Source: Phycisphaerales bacterium
Lineage (GTDB): Bacteria; Planctomycetota; Phycisphaerae; Phycisphaerales; UBA1924
Assembly (NCBI GenBank): GCA_040217175.1
Contig: JAVJNT010000002.1
Coordinates: 868,001-932,000, forward strand
DNA: 64,000 bases
Reading direction: 5' to 3'
Part shown: one piece after another, positions 33,735 through 41,552 of the stretch
Numbering within the stretch: the stretch's first letter is position 1
Layout of the letters: the number at the start of each line of letters is the position of its first letter
Position numbers and translations under genes: made by a program
Notes under the pieces: generated by a model
Database searches by the model: none
What the model was told of the DNA's origin: nothing
The model's input: only the letters and a program-made list of their open reading frames with translations

Positions 33735-34376
33735 TCCACTAGGAACCCCTGAGGCTCCATGATTTTGTTTCGAGTGTTCTGCTGCGAATCGGTGTAGCTG
33801 CCTTGATACTTCGTCGTAGTAGCCTATCTGAGGAGCGAAATTGATCAGGTCTGATCGAAGATGTACTGAGCACTTGTTGCAGTACACCGGGGCTCCCTCA
33901 GGGCCATTAGCGGCAAGGTACCAGAATGTGCTTGCTGCGGCAATGGGTCGTTGACACCTGGAACAAGTCTTCAGGTCGTCAGAGCCTGTAGATGAGGTGA
34001 GCCTGATGACTGCTCGAGTGTCGTGTACTCGCTTCTGTTCTGTGCGTCGCACAGGAGGGCCCGGAGTGTCTATCCAAACTTGTCGAAGCGTAACGCTCGT
34101 TCCGATAGCTCCGCCGACCGCAATGAGTAGTCCAAACCCGGCAAGCAACTCATAGGGCCAATCTTGGTCCTTTGAGCCCGGTGGCCTCCTGGAGTGTGCA
34201 GACACTCGAGTTCCGTCAATTCGCGTGTAGCCACTCACCGAGATTGACTTTGGAGTCAACTGACTGTTTGCGAGAAGCTGCATGCTGCAGCCGCTTGCAG
34301 CTATAACAACACCTAGCAGCAGCGGTTTCCATTGCCCTCTGGATACGGCGGTATCCAATATCCGCTGAAGCAGCAT
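33633..34376 (-). CDS. Orphan membrane protein with zinc-ribbon-like Cys pairs, AT-richer than surroundings
   Basis: A 247-aa protein with no recognised family. A hydrophobic N-terminus contains LLLGVVIAASGC, which could be a signal anchor or weak lipobox. A second transmembrane helix (about 78-95, LLAGFGLLIAVGGAIGT) follows. A soluble part has CSRC near 135 and CNKC near 165, arranged like a treble-clef or zinc ribbon, and the C-terminus is helical. The segment 33645-34417 is visibly AT-richer, with codon use unlike its neighbours, suggesting acquisition from elsewhere. No ribosome-binding site is obvious, so the start is uncertain. It abuts the 3' end of nuoC. Confidence 0.6.
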   Translation of the reverse strand: MLLQRILDTAVSRGQWKPLLLGVVIAASGCSMQLLANSQLTPKSISVSGYTRIDGTRVSAHSRRPPGSKDQDWPYELLAGFGLLIAVGGAIGTSVTLRQVWIDTPGPPVRRTEQKRVHDTRAVIRLTSSTGSDDLKTCSRCQRPIAAASTFWYLAANGPEGAPVYCNKCSVHLRSDLINFAPQIGYYDEVSRQLHRFAAEHSKQNHGASGVPSGSRQDDEQILADWQEFLLNCRQVREAALANAKSS

Positions 34377-34417
34377 ACAAAATTGTAGCTAAGCTTGTTC
34401 AGCTATCAGCAACTTCC

Positions 34418-34978
34418 CTACGCATCGCTGCGATCGACGATCCGGTAGCTCTCGCGCTCGCCGCGCCCGCGCACCGGATAGTCCTTGCGCAGCGGGTGGG
34501 CGGGGTAGGCCTCCCACGTCAGGATGCGACGCAGGTCGGGGTGGCCCGTGAAGCGGATGCCGTACATGTCGAACACCTCGCGCTCGGGCCATTCGGCCCC
34601 GGGCCAGATGTCGGTGACGCTGTCGACCACGAGGGCCGGATCTTCTTCGATGCCGTCGGTCGGCAGCGAGGGGTCGACGTAGGTCTTCACGAAGAAGCGG
34701 TCCTCGCTCTGCGTGTTGATCATGTTGTAGATCACGCCGAAGCGGCCGGGCGTGTCGCCGGGGTAGTTCAGGTAGTCGGCCGCGGTGACCTCGGAGAGGA
34801 AGTCGTAGCCGCGGTCGTTCTTGAGGAACGCCAGGACGGCGTGCGCGTCCTTGGGCTCCACGATTAGCGACGACTGGCCGCGGAACTCCGTGCCGCTGAG
34901 CTTGGCGCCGGGGAAGGCGTCCTTGACGGCCTTGAAGTTCGGGTGGTCGAGCGTGGGCGTGCGGGGCTCGTCGGGCAT
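34418..34978 (-). CDS. nuoC: NADH-quinone oxidoreductase subunit C
   Basis: A 186-aa subunit of respiratory complex I, part of its peripheral arm (30-kDa subunit). The diagnostic C-terminal signature is intact: [24 protein letters not shown] followed by HPLRKDYPV. The length is normal for an unfused NuoC. It is odd that no other nuo gene adjoins. Upstream (18 bases) is a TIM-barrel-like gene, and downstream is an AT-richer orphan. Other subunits must lie elsewhere, or the operon was broken here. nuoA, nuoB and nuoD are absent from this window. Confidence 0.93.
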   Translation of the reverse strand: MPDEPRTPTLDHPNFKAVKDAFPGAKLSGTEFRGQSSLIVEPKDAHAVLAFLKNDRGYDFLSEVTAADYLNYPGDTPGRFGVIYNMINTQSEDRFFVKTYVDPSLPTDGIEEDPALVVDSVTDIWPGAEWPEREVFDMYGIRFTGHPDLRRILTWEAYPAHPLRKDYPVRGRGERESYRIVDRSDA

Positions 34979-34996
34979 GCTGGCTCCCTGCGGCGG

Positions 34997-35710
34997 TCAG
35001 GTGGTCGCGGACGCAGAGGGTAGGACGCCGGCCTCGCGCAGCAGGTCGAGCTGCGCGGGAACATCCTCGTCGTAGAGCGCGATCGGCCGCTCGAACGGGC
35101 CGTGGCCGCGCAGCACCGCCAGCAGGTCGTGGTAGTCGATCGAGCCGCGCGTCAGCGGCGCCGGCACGAGCAGGTCGTCGTGCTCGCCGTCGGCCTCGCC
35201 CAGCGCGGGCCGCTCGGCCCCGGTCAGCAGCACGGCCGCCACGCGCTCGTGATCGCCGAGCGCCTCGAGGATGCGGGTGAGGTGGTCCTGGGCGTCGCCC
35301 GCCATGCCGGCGGTCAGCATCGCGGCCGGCTCTAAGAAGATGCCCAGCGCCTCGGTCTCGAAGAGCCCCAGCACGCGGCGGACGCTCGGAGCGTCCGATA
35401 TCACGTGCCGCACGTGCGGCCGCAGCAGCAGCCGGGCGCCGGCGGCCTCGAAATTCGGCAGCAGGTCGGTGAGCCGGGCCTCGAGCGTCTCCCAGCCGGT
35501 GGCCGTCCAGGTGCGCGGGTCGTGGTGGAAGACGCCCGACTCGGGCCGCGCGTCGTCGTCGAACCAGCCGGACCAGGCGATCAGTGTTTGGTTGGGTTGG
35601 GGCTCGACGGCGTCGGAAAAAATGTTGCCGAGCCAGACGGGCCAGTCGGGCTCAGCACCTTGTGAGCCGACCGACCACGCACCACCAGACCTTGGGCCGA
35701 AGAGCAGCAT
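34997..35710 (-). CDS. Putative TIM-barrel sugar isomerase/epimerase-like protein
   Basis: A 237-aa protein with alternating strands and helices. It has LIAWSGWFDDD near the start, LLPNFEAAGARLLLRPHVRHV and GIFLEPAAML, and a final helix. The arrangement resembles xylose-isomerase-like TIM barrels (AP_endonuc_2), but metal ligands are not certain. The start ATG (MLLFGPRSGG) is chosen because the very long frame upstream is Arg-rich and crosses an opposite gene. It lies 18 bases before nuoC on the same strand, so both may be on one transcript, though no functional link is known. Confidence 0.6.
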   Translation of the reverse strand: MLLFGPRSGGAWSVGSQGAEPDWPVWLGNIFSDAVEPQPNQTLIAWSGWFDDDARPESGVFHHDPRTWTATGWETLEARLTDLLPNFEAAGARLLLRPHVRHVISDAPSVRRVLGLFETEALGIFLEPAAMLTAGMAGDAQDHLTRILEALGDHERVAAVLLTGAERPALGEADGEHDDLLVPAPLTRGSIDYHDLLAVLRGHGPFERPIALYDEDVPAQLDLLREAGVLPSASATT

Positions 35711-35842
35711 GACCGAGTTTATGCGCTCGTCAGGGGCCTTCGCACGTCCGGAAAATGTCAATCGGCGGCTCTGCAAGGGCCGAAACTGCGGCACCCCGGG
35801 CCGGCTCGTCGTGCGGCTCGGGGGAACATCGGAGAAGACACG

Positions 35843-36115
35843 ATGCGCGACCTGGCTGCGATGCCCGAGTCGTGCGAGATGGCGGAGATCCACTCGCCTG
35901 GCCCTACAACGCGATTGACCCGGGAGCAGGTCGTCGATCGCATCATCACCATCAACCGATCCGCCTCGCCCGCCTTCCTCGAGAGATTCGCCGAACCGCA
36001 GCTCCGCCACTACCTGGACCACCTGACCCACACCGACGAACGCCGCAACGTGCCCTGGGTCCGCCGCGGCGAGACTCCGGCGATCGTGGGCCGATCGGCC
36101 GACGGCCACGCCTGA
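35843..36115 (+). CDS. Small hypothetical protein
   Basis: A 90-aa protein without a recognised domain. GGAGAAG precedes the ATG and a strong intrinsic terminator follows the stop, both supporting a real gene. The centre reads VVDRIITINRSASPAFLERFAEPQLRHYLDHL, an amphipathic helical pair that looks like a small adaptor or DNA-associated fold. Its C-terminus is Arg/Gly-rich. It is divergent from the TIM-barrel-like gene, with about 130 bases between. Confidence 0.65.
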   Translation: MRDLAAMPESCEMAEIHSPGPTTRLTREQVVDRIITINRSASPAFLERFAEPQLRHYLDHLTHTDERRNVPWVRRGETPAIVGRSADGHA

Positions 36116-36156
36116 GCCAGGGCCGAGAACCACCCCCGGAACGCGAGCCGTGATGC

Positions 36157-36186
36157 AAGGCCCGACGCAAGAGCGTCGGGCCTTTT
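36157..36186 (+). terminator. Intrinsic terminator, 12-bp stem
   Basis: AAGGCCCGACGC-AAGA-GCGTCGGGCCTT is a perfect 12-bp stem with a 4-base loop. The T's closing the stem run on to give TTTT. It lies about 40 bases after the small hypothetical gene and should end its transcript; the A-rich left flank may let it work partly in reverse. Confidence 0.9.
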
Positions 36187-36413
36187 CGCATGCGCGTGCG
36201 GCCCATAACCCGGTGCGATCTTGCGAAGGCGGTCGTTTCTGGTCCGTTTTCCGGAGTCGGGCTTCAGGCGGGGGTGTGGCGGGCCGAAACAACCGGCATG
36301 GGTGGCGCGACCGGACGCCGTTGTCCGGATCGATCACCCGCGAGAGTTGCCCGTTGCGGCGTGGTTCGCAGCGGCGAGTGCAGCGGGGGCCGCGGTTGGC
36401 CCGCCGATCCGCC

Positions 36414-36429
36414 TTCACGGCACCGTGAA
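36414..36429. promoter_or_regulatory. Dyad TTCACGG-CA-CCGTGAA before the TolB-like gene
   Basis: A perfect 7-2-7 inverted repeat ending 21 bases before the ATG, close to the Shine-Dalgarno. It could be an operator, or an mRNA hairpin that affects ribosome access. Confidence 0.4.
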
Positions 36430-36450
36430 CCAGGGATGGAGACCCGAACG

Positions 36451-37851
36451 ATGATGAACAGCAGCATGAACTCGACCGTCCTGGCCGCCGCACTGATCGC
36501 GGTTGCCGGCCTTGCCACCGCGTGCACGACCAGCTCGGGCACGGGCGTGGCGAGCGGTCCCGTGATCCGTACGAGCGAGCAGCAGGTCGGCGCACAGACG
36601 ACGCCCACCAGCACGTATCGCACGCCGGTTGCCAGCAACAACTACGACCGCAACCGGTCGCCCTCGACCAGCTCGCCGATCGATCCGTACTCCATCGGCC
36701 TGACCGCCGATAGCTCGCAGGGCTTCCAGCGCACCGGCGTGGCCCCGCAGTCGGGCGAGCGCCTGAGCCTGAGCCCCAAGACCCCCGCGCAGTTCCAGCC
36801 CACCGACGCGGTGCATGGCTTCTACGGCGAGGTCTTCACCGACAACGCCGGCCTCGTGCCGCTCGACCCCGACCGAATCGGCGGCAACAACCTCTCGCAG
36901 GTGAGCTTCAGCGTCGAGGGCGCCGACTTCGACCCCGACGTGTCGCCCGACGGCCGCTACATCACCTTCGCCAGCACGCAGCACAGCCTGACCAGCGACA
37001 TCTTCATCAAGCCGGTCGACAGCCGCGTCATCACGCGCCTGACCAAGAGCGAGGGCAACGACGTGATGCCCAAGTTCAGCCCCGACGGCCAGCGCGTCGC
37101 GTTCTCGAGCAACCGCTCGGGCAACTGGGACCTGTTCGTCATGCCCACCACCGGCGGCAAGGCCGTGCAGATCACCACCGAGAGCAGCCACGAGCTGCAC
37201 CCGACCTGGTCGCCCGACGGCAAGTACCTTGCCTTCAGCCGCCTGGGCGAGGTCAGCGGCAAGTGGGAGATCTGGGTGACCGAAGTGGGCAACCCGGGCG
37301 TCAGCAAGTTCCTGACCTACGGCCTGTTCCCGCAGTGGTCGCCCGTCACGGGCAACAGCGCCACCGGCAATGGCGAGCGCATCCTGTTCCAGCAGAGCAA
37401 GCAGCGCGGCGACCGCGCCTTCACCGTCTGGAGCCTGGACTTCAACGGCATGACCGCCAGCAACCTGACCCAGGTCGCCTCGAGCCCCTACGCCGCGTGC
37501 ATCAACCCGGCTTGGAGCCGCGACGGCAAGTGGATCAGCTTCGCGACCGTTCCCAACCCCACCCAGTGGGCCAAGATGGACGAGACCCGTCCGACCTCGG
37601 CCCAGCTCTGGATGGTCGCCAACGACGGCACCTCGCTGGTCGAGTTGACCGACGACAACGCCGTCAACCTGATGCCCGCCTGGGGCCCGGCCAACGAGAT
37701 CTTCTACATCTCCGACCGCGGCGGCGTGGACAACATCTGGTCGATGAGCGCCAACAACGCCATCCTGGCGGCCACCGGCATCGATCCGGACATCAACAAC
37801 CCCTCCGGCCAGGGCCCGTCGTACACCGGCGTCCCGGACGGCGGCAACTAA
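36451..37851 (+). CDS. TolB-like PD40 beta-propeller lipoprotein
   Basis: A 466-aa exported protein, probably lipid-anchored (signal peptide ending LATAC, a weak lipobox). A disordered Ser/Thr/Asn/Pro-rich linker of about 70 residues follows. The rest is a PD40/WD40-like propeller with repeated sequences: DVSPDGRYITFAS, KFSPDGQRVAFSS, TWSPDGKYLAFSR, AWSRDGKWISFAT and a final DRGGVDNIW. These match the TolB propeller fold. No tol or pal gene adjoins, so it is a stand-alone relative rather than TolB itself. GGAG lies before the ATG. A strong terminator follows the gene. Confidence 0.85.
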   Translation: MMNSSMNSTVLAAALIAVAGLATACTTSSGTGVASGPVIRTSEQQVGAQTTPTSTYRTPVASNNYDRNRSPSTSSPIDPYSIGLTADSSQGFQRTGVAPQSGERLSLSPKTPAQFQPTDAVHGFYGEVFTDNAGLVPLDPDRIGGNNLSQVSFSVEGADFDPDVSPDGRYITFASTQHSLTSDIFIKPVDSRVITRLTKSEGNDVMPKFSPDGQRVAFSSNRSGNWDLFVMPTTGGKAVQITTESSHELHPTWSPDGKYLAFSRLGEVSGKWEIWVTEVGNPGVSKFLTYGLFPQWSPVTGNSATGNGERILFQQSKQRGDRAFTVWSLDFNGMTASNLTQVASSPYAACINPAWSRDGKWISFATVPNPTQWAKMDETRPTSAQLWMVANDGTSLVELTDDNAVNLMPAWGPANEIFYISDRGGVDNIWSMSANNAILAATGIDPDINNPSGQGPSYTGVPDGGN

Positions 37852-37877
37852 GTTGAATCCCTAATCTCCGTCCCTTG

Positions 37878-37908
37878 CAACGCCCGGTAACTCCGGGCGT
37901 TGTCTTTT
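37878..37908 (+). terminator. Intrinsic terminator after the TolB-like gene
   Basis: CAACGCCCGG-TAACT-CCGGGCGTTG forms a perfect 10-bp stem with a 5-base loop, followed by TCTTTT. It lies 26 bases after the stop codon and only 17 bases before the next ATG, so the next gene may depend on readthrough or on a promoter within the stem region. Confidence 0.9.
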
Positions 37909-37925
37909 GGTGCAACAATACAGGC

Positions 37926-38714
37926 ATGAAGCCATGGGGCGTGAGTCGTGCCGTCCTGCTGCTGTCGCTGGCCATTGCGCTTGCCGGGCTGCTTGTCGGT
38001 TGCGCCAAGCCCGACCCGCTGCGGCCGCCACAGCAGCTCATATCGCCGTACGCCAGCACGCCGGCCGAGCCGGTGTGGGCGGTCGTGCCCTTGCGCAACG
38101 AGAGCGGCACGACGGCGGTGGATCGCCTGGCCGTCAGCGACACGCTGGTGGCGACCATCACCCAGGCGCGGGGGCTGCGGGCCCTGCCGCTCAATCGCAC
38201 GCTCGACGCCATGGCGAGCCTCGACATGGCCTTTCCCGAGACGCCGGCCGACCTCGATCGGCTGGCCCGGGCGGTCGGCGCCGACGGCGTGGTCGTCGGC
38301 AGCATCACCGCGTACGACCCATACGAGCCGATCATGGGCATCGCACTCGGGCTGTACGCGAGGCCCGGCGCGCTGGCCAATCGCGGCTCGGGCGAGATCG
38401 AGATCGACCCGCGCAACCTCCGCGACGAGCCGACCGAGTACGACTACTTCGGCACCCAGAGCCTGGAAGGCCGCGGCCCGGCCAGCTCGGTCATGCTGGT
38501 GCTCGACGGCCGCGACGACGACGTGAAGATGCGCGTTCGGCGGTACGCCGACGGTCGCCAACAGGCCGTGTCGTCGCTGCGCTGGGAGCGGTACCTGCGG
38601 AGCATGCCCGCGTACGAGCGGTTCGTGACGTTCGAGGCGGTGGGCCTGCTGCTCCAGCGCGAGTGGGTTCGCCTCGGCCGCCAGCGGGTTACGAATGGAT
38701 CGGAACCAGGGTAA
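37926..38714 (+). CDS. LpoB/CsgG-like outer-membrane lipoprotein
   Basis: A 262-aa lipoprotein with a clear lipobox LLVGC. After a short Pro-rich linker comes an alpha/beta domain. It begins VWAVVPLRNESGTTAVDRLAVSDTL and continues with ARGLRALPLNRTLDAM and GADGVVVGSITAYDPY. This order, with strand, N-E-S-G, helix and GADGVV-G, resembles the CsgG/LpoB/GNA1162 family of curli or peptidoglycan-synthase activators. The C-terminal half includes a strand and basic loops. Role is uncertain. It begins almost on top of the preceding terminator. Confidence 0.75.
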   Translation: MKPWGVSRAVLLLSLAIALAGLLVGCAKPDPLRPPQQLISPYASTPAEPVWAVVPLRNESGTTAVDRLAVSDTLVATITQARGLRALPLNRTLDAMASLDMAFPETPADLDRLARAVGADGVVVGSITAYDPYEPIMGIALGLYARPGALANRGSGEIEIDPRNLRDEPTEYDYFGTQSLEGRGPASSVMLVLDGRDDDVKMRVRRYADGRQQAVSSLRWERYLRSMPAYERFVTFEAVGLLLQREWVRLGRQRVTNGSEPG

Positions 38715-38880
38715 TTACGGGATTTCACGTACCTCAGAGGCGAAAAAAGTGGTCCAGAAAAGACCAAGGGAAAGAAACCCGCCTTTTGAACTGGCCGATA
38801 TCTCAGGAGTCGGGCGTGCGAGTCGGACCTCGCGATGACGCCGACAGGGCCCGCGTTGGGCCCCGCGAAGGAGTGCAGAC

Positions 38881-39882
38881 ATGACGGCATTGCCGCTCAC
38901 CGAAGCCTTTAGCACCTACCTGACCGATGAGCGTCAGTTCAGCCCGTACACCGCCCGGTGCTATGGCGCAGACCTGAAGCAGTTCATCGAGTTCCTGGTC
39001 GAGCACCTCAAGCGCGACATCGACACGCCGGCCGAGCAGGCCGCGTACGACCAGCGCCTGGCGGGCCAGAAGGGCCCCGGCCCGACGCTGACCGACGCCA
39101 TCTGCGAGGCCGACAGCGAGCTCATCCGCAAGTTCCTCGAGCACCTGGACGCCCACCACTACTCGGCCGCCACGCTGGCGCGCAAGATCGCCACGCTTCG
39201 GTCGTTCTTCAAGTGGGCCGTGCGAGGCAAGGTCGCCAGCAGCAACCCGATGGTCCAGATCCGCACGCCGCGGCAGACCAAGCGGTTGCCCAAGGCCATC
39301 ACGATCGAGCAGGTCGAGCAGCTCCTCAGCGCCCCCGACGAGAAGGACGTGCTGGGCACGCGCGACCGCGCCATCCTGCAGACGTTGTACTCCACCGGCC
39401 TGCGCGTGAGCGAGCTGGTGGGCCTGACCTTCGCCGACGTCGACTTCGAGCAGCGCGTGCTCCGCGTCAAGGGCAAGGGCAACAAGGAACGCCTCGTGCC
39501 GCTGGGCGAGCGCGCCATGGAGACCATGGGCCGCTACGTCGAGCGCCTGCGCACTGACCCGCGCTTCGGCGGCGTGCTCAAGGGCGAGGCCGACAAGACC
39601 CCGCTGTTCATCAACAAGCACGGCAAGCGCCTGAGCAGCCGCTCGGTCCGCCGCAAGCTCGACAAGTACCTCAGCATGGTGGGGCTCGATTCCTCGATCA
39701 GCCCGCACACGCTGCGGCACACGTTCGCCACTCACTTGCTGGACAACGGGGCCGACCTTCGCGCCGTGCAGGCGCTCCTGGGCCACCAGTCGCTGAGCAC
39801 CACCCAGGTGTATACGCACCTGAGCGGCCAGCGCCTCCGCGAGAGCTACGACAAGGCCCATCCGCGGGCCGAGGCGAGCTGA
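38881..39882 (+). CDS. xerC: Tyrosine recombinase XerC-type
   Basis: A 333-aa site-specific recombinase that resolves chromosome dimers with a XerD partner at dif. Catalytic residues are present: Arg175 (STGLRVSEL), Lys in VKGKGNKERL, His276/Arg279 (SPHTLRHTFATHLL), His302 (LLGHQSL) and nucleophile Tyr311 (TQVYTHL). The N-terminal SAM-like domain contains about 30 extra residues (46-76) between helices, as seen in some planctomycete Xer proteins. AAGGAG precedes the ATG. There is no phage context or att-like repeat, so I read it as the housekeeping enzyme, though XerD cannot be strictly excluded. Confidence 0.9.
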   Translation: MTALPLTEAFSTYLTDERQFSPYTARCYGADLKQFIEFLVEHLKRDIDTPAEQAAYDQRLAGQKGPGPTLTDAICEADSELIRKFLEHLDAHHYSAATLARKIATLRSFFKWAVRGKVASSNPMVQIRTPRQTKRLPKAITIEQVEQLLSAPDEKDVLGTRDRAILQTLYSTGLRVSELVGLTFADVDFEQRVLRVKGKGNKERLVPLGERAMETMGRYVERLRTDPRFGGVLKGEADKTPLFINKHGKRLSSRSVRRKLDKYLSMVGLDSSISPHTLRHTFATHLLDNGADLRAVQALLGHQSLSTTQVYTHLSGQRLRESYDKAHPRAEAS

Positions 39883-39905
39883 GCGGCCTCCCGGCCCATC
39901 GCTGA

Positions 39906-40970
39906 CTACTCGGTGAGTTCTGGCGCACGCCCGCGATCGGGCGTGTATGCCGTTGGGCTCTCTTGGAGCGCGTGCGTTGCGGGCTGCGCTTCGGGCGCGC
40001 GGCGATCAAACAACGCATTGATGCCATCACGACCGCGACGATCGACCTCGAACAGGTGCAAGCCGAACTCGTGGGAGAGGTCCTCGAACACGCGCAAACC
40101 GCGCACGCTGTGGCCGTGGTGGTCGACCCTGGGCGAGTAGCAGGCCAGGCCCAGCCGCCCCGGCACGACGGCGCAGATCGCGCCCGAGATGCCGCTCTTG
40201 GCCGGCAGACCGACCGTGTAGGCCCACTGGCCCGAATAGTCGTACATGCCGCAGGTCTGCATGACGGTCAGCACGTCGCGCACGTACGCGGCGTCCAACG
40301 CCCGCTCGCCCGTGATGGGGTTGACGCCGCCGTTGGCCAGCGTGCCGGCCATGACGGCCAGGTCCTTGCAGGTGACCTGGATGGCGCACTGCTGGAAGTA
40401 GAGGTCGAGGATGGCGTCGACGTCGCCCTCGATCATGCCGAAGTGCAGCATGAGGTAGGCGATGGCGCGGTTGCGGTTGCCATGCGTCCGCTCGCTCGTG
40501 AAGACGGGCAGGTCGACGCTGAGCTTGCGGCCCGCGAATCGGTTGAAGCTATCGAGGAGCTGCTTGACGCTGGCCGTCGCGTCCATCTCGCGGAGCAGGC
40601 TGGTGACGGCGATGGCGCCGCTGTTGACGCAGGGATTGTGCGGGCGATTGGCCGCGTCGAGCTTGATGATCGAGTTGAACGCGTCGCCCGTGGGCTCGAC
40701 GCCCACGCGGCTGAGCACCATGCTCCGGCCGTGCAGGCCCAGGGCATGGCCGTACGTGAACGGCTTGGACGCGGACTGGATGGTGAAGTTCGTGTCGCAA
40801 TCACCGACGGCGCACACGTTGCCGTCGGTGGTTGCGACCGAGATCGAAAAGAGCGAGGGATCGACGTTGGCAAGCTCAGGGATGTAGTCGGCAAGCTCGC
40901 CCTCGTCGAGGCCGGCGTACCGCGCGTGCAACTCGCTCAGGGCGTTGGTGATCTTCTGCGCGTCGGACAT
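39906..40970 (-). CDS. glsA: Glutaminase A
   Basis: Hydrolyses glutamine to glutamate and ammonia in the cytosol. The 354-aa protein has the serine-dependent beta-lactamase-like site S66-A-S-K69 in FTIQSASKPF. It also has the family blocks LGLHGRSMVLSRVGVEPTGDAFN, NPCVNSGAI, GVNPITGERAL and MYDYSGQWAYTVGLPAKSGISG. The C-terminus extends about 30 residues beyond the usual end in a Pro/Arg-rich tail. It follows the last gene of the export operon by 13 bases and may share its transcript. Confidence 0.92.
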   Translation of the reverse strand: MSDAQKITNALSELHARYAGLDEGELADYIPELANVDPSLFSISVATTDGNVCAVGDCDTNFTIQSASKPFTYGHALGLHGRSMVLSRVGVEPTGDAFNSIIKLDAANRPHNPCVNSGAIAVTSLLREMDATASVKQLLDSFNRFAGRKLSVDLPVFTSERTHGNRNRAIAYLMLHFGMIEGDVDAILDLYFQQCAIQVTCKDLAVMAGTLANGGVNPITGERALDAAYVRDVLTVMQTCGMYDYSGQWAYTVGLPAKSGISGAICAVVPGRLGLACYSPRVDHHGHSVRGLRVFEDLSHEFGLHLFEVDRRGRDGINALFDRRAPEAQPATHALQESPTAYTPDRGRAPELTE

Positions 40971-40983
40971 GGAGCATTATGGC

Positions 40984-41526
40984 CTACTGGGCCACGCGGT
41001 GCAGCCCCGTCGCGCGGATGGTCAGGACGTCGGGCGTCGGCCGAGCGGCGACGGTGCCTACGACGACGACCTCGTCCATCGGCGAGATGCCCTGGCCCGA
41101 GAGGTCGAACTCGAGCGCGTTGCCCTCGGCGTCGACGAGCTGCACCGTGGCGCTGTTGGCCTGCACGTCTTCGGGCATCGCGCAGCAGTAGTCCCACGGC
41201 GTCTTGCAGTGGTCGTCGTCGCTCACGCACACGTTCTCCAGGCCCGGATCGACCATGACGAAGAAGGCCGAGTCCTCGCCCATCGCGTCCACGCGGCCGC
41301 CGATGATGCCGCGGACGGTGACGACGTCGCCCTCGGCGGCGGCGTCCTTGACGGCCTTCACGCCCTGCGCGTCGGCGGGCATCGACGCGAGGCGCCACTC
41401 GGCGCTGACTGGCGCGCTGCCGGTGGTCGACCCGCCGCCCTCGGTCGAGGACGACTCGTTGCACGCGGCAAGGGCGAGGCAGAGGCCGGCGATGGAAACG
41501 ACTGCGATGGAACGGTGCATGGTCAT
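40984..41526 (-). CDS. Lipoprotein with OB-like fold and CX6CX6CC motif
   Basis: A 180-aa lipoprotein, end gene of the export operon. AAAGGAG precedes the ATG; the lipobox is LAAC (Cys22). After a Ser/Gly linker come beta strands of OB-like pattern (GDVVTVRGIIGGRV, SAFFVMVD, ATVQLVD, EVVVVGTVAA). Between them sits a Cys cluster at residues 100, 107, 114 and 115, embedded in CKTPWDYCC. The spacing CX6CX6CC suggests metal or disulphide function. I know similar OB-fold lipoproteins next to FtsX permeases in other planctomycetes, but no function. Probably in the outer face of the envelope. Confidence 0.7.
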   Translation of the reverse strand: MTMHRSIAVVSIAGLCLALAACNESSSTEGGGSTTGSAPVSAEWRLASMPADAQGVKAVKDAAAEGDVVTVRGIIGGRVDAMGEDSAFFVMVDPGLENVCVSDDDHCKTPWDYCCAMPEDVQANSATVQLVDAEGNALEFDLSGQGISPMDEVVVVGTVAARPTPDVLTIRATGLHRVAQ

Positions 41527-41552
41527 GGGGAGGCTCCTTTCGGTGATGGTAC

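Larger units (their letters stand above)
36116..36450. other. Intergenic stretch before the TolB-like gene
   Basis: No gene is supported in these 335 bases. They contain the terminator at 36157-36186 and the dyad at 36414-36429, both listed separately, and otherwise GC-rich sequence that should carry the promoter of the TolB-like gene. An open frame runs through, but it lacks a start signal and coding character. Confidence 0.5.

Noticed and set aside
35711-36595. Extending the TIM-barrel-like protein upstream through its open frame
   Set aside because: The extra ~295 residues are Arg/Ser/Pro-rich and lie antisense to another gene and a strong terminator.
38715-38880. GGGCCC repeats and A-rich runs between the LpoB-like gene and xerC
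   Set aside because: The repeats are short and common in GC-rich DNA; no hairpin with a T-tract or small gene could be supported.
38881-39882. Reading the tyrosine recombinase as a phage or island integrase
   Set aside because: The sequence is of the XerC type, no tRNA, att-like repeat or phage gene adjoins, and composition matches the genome.
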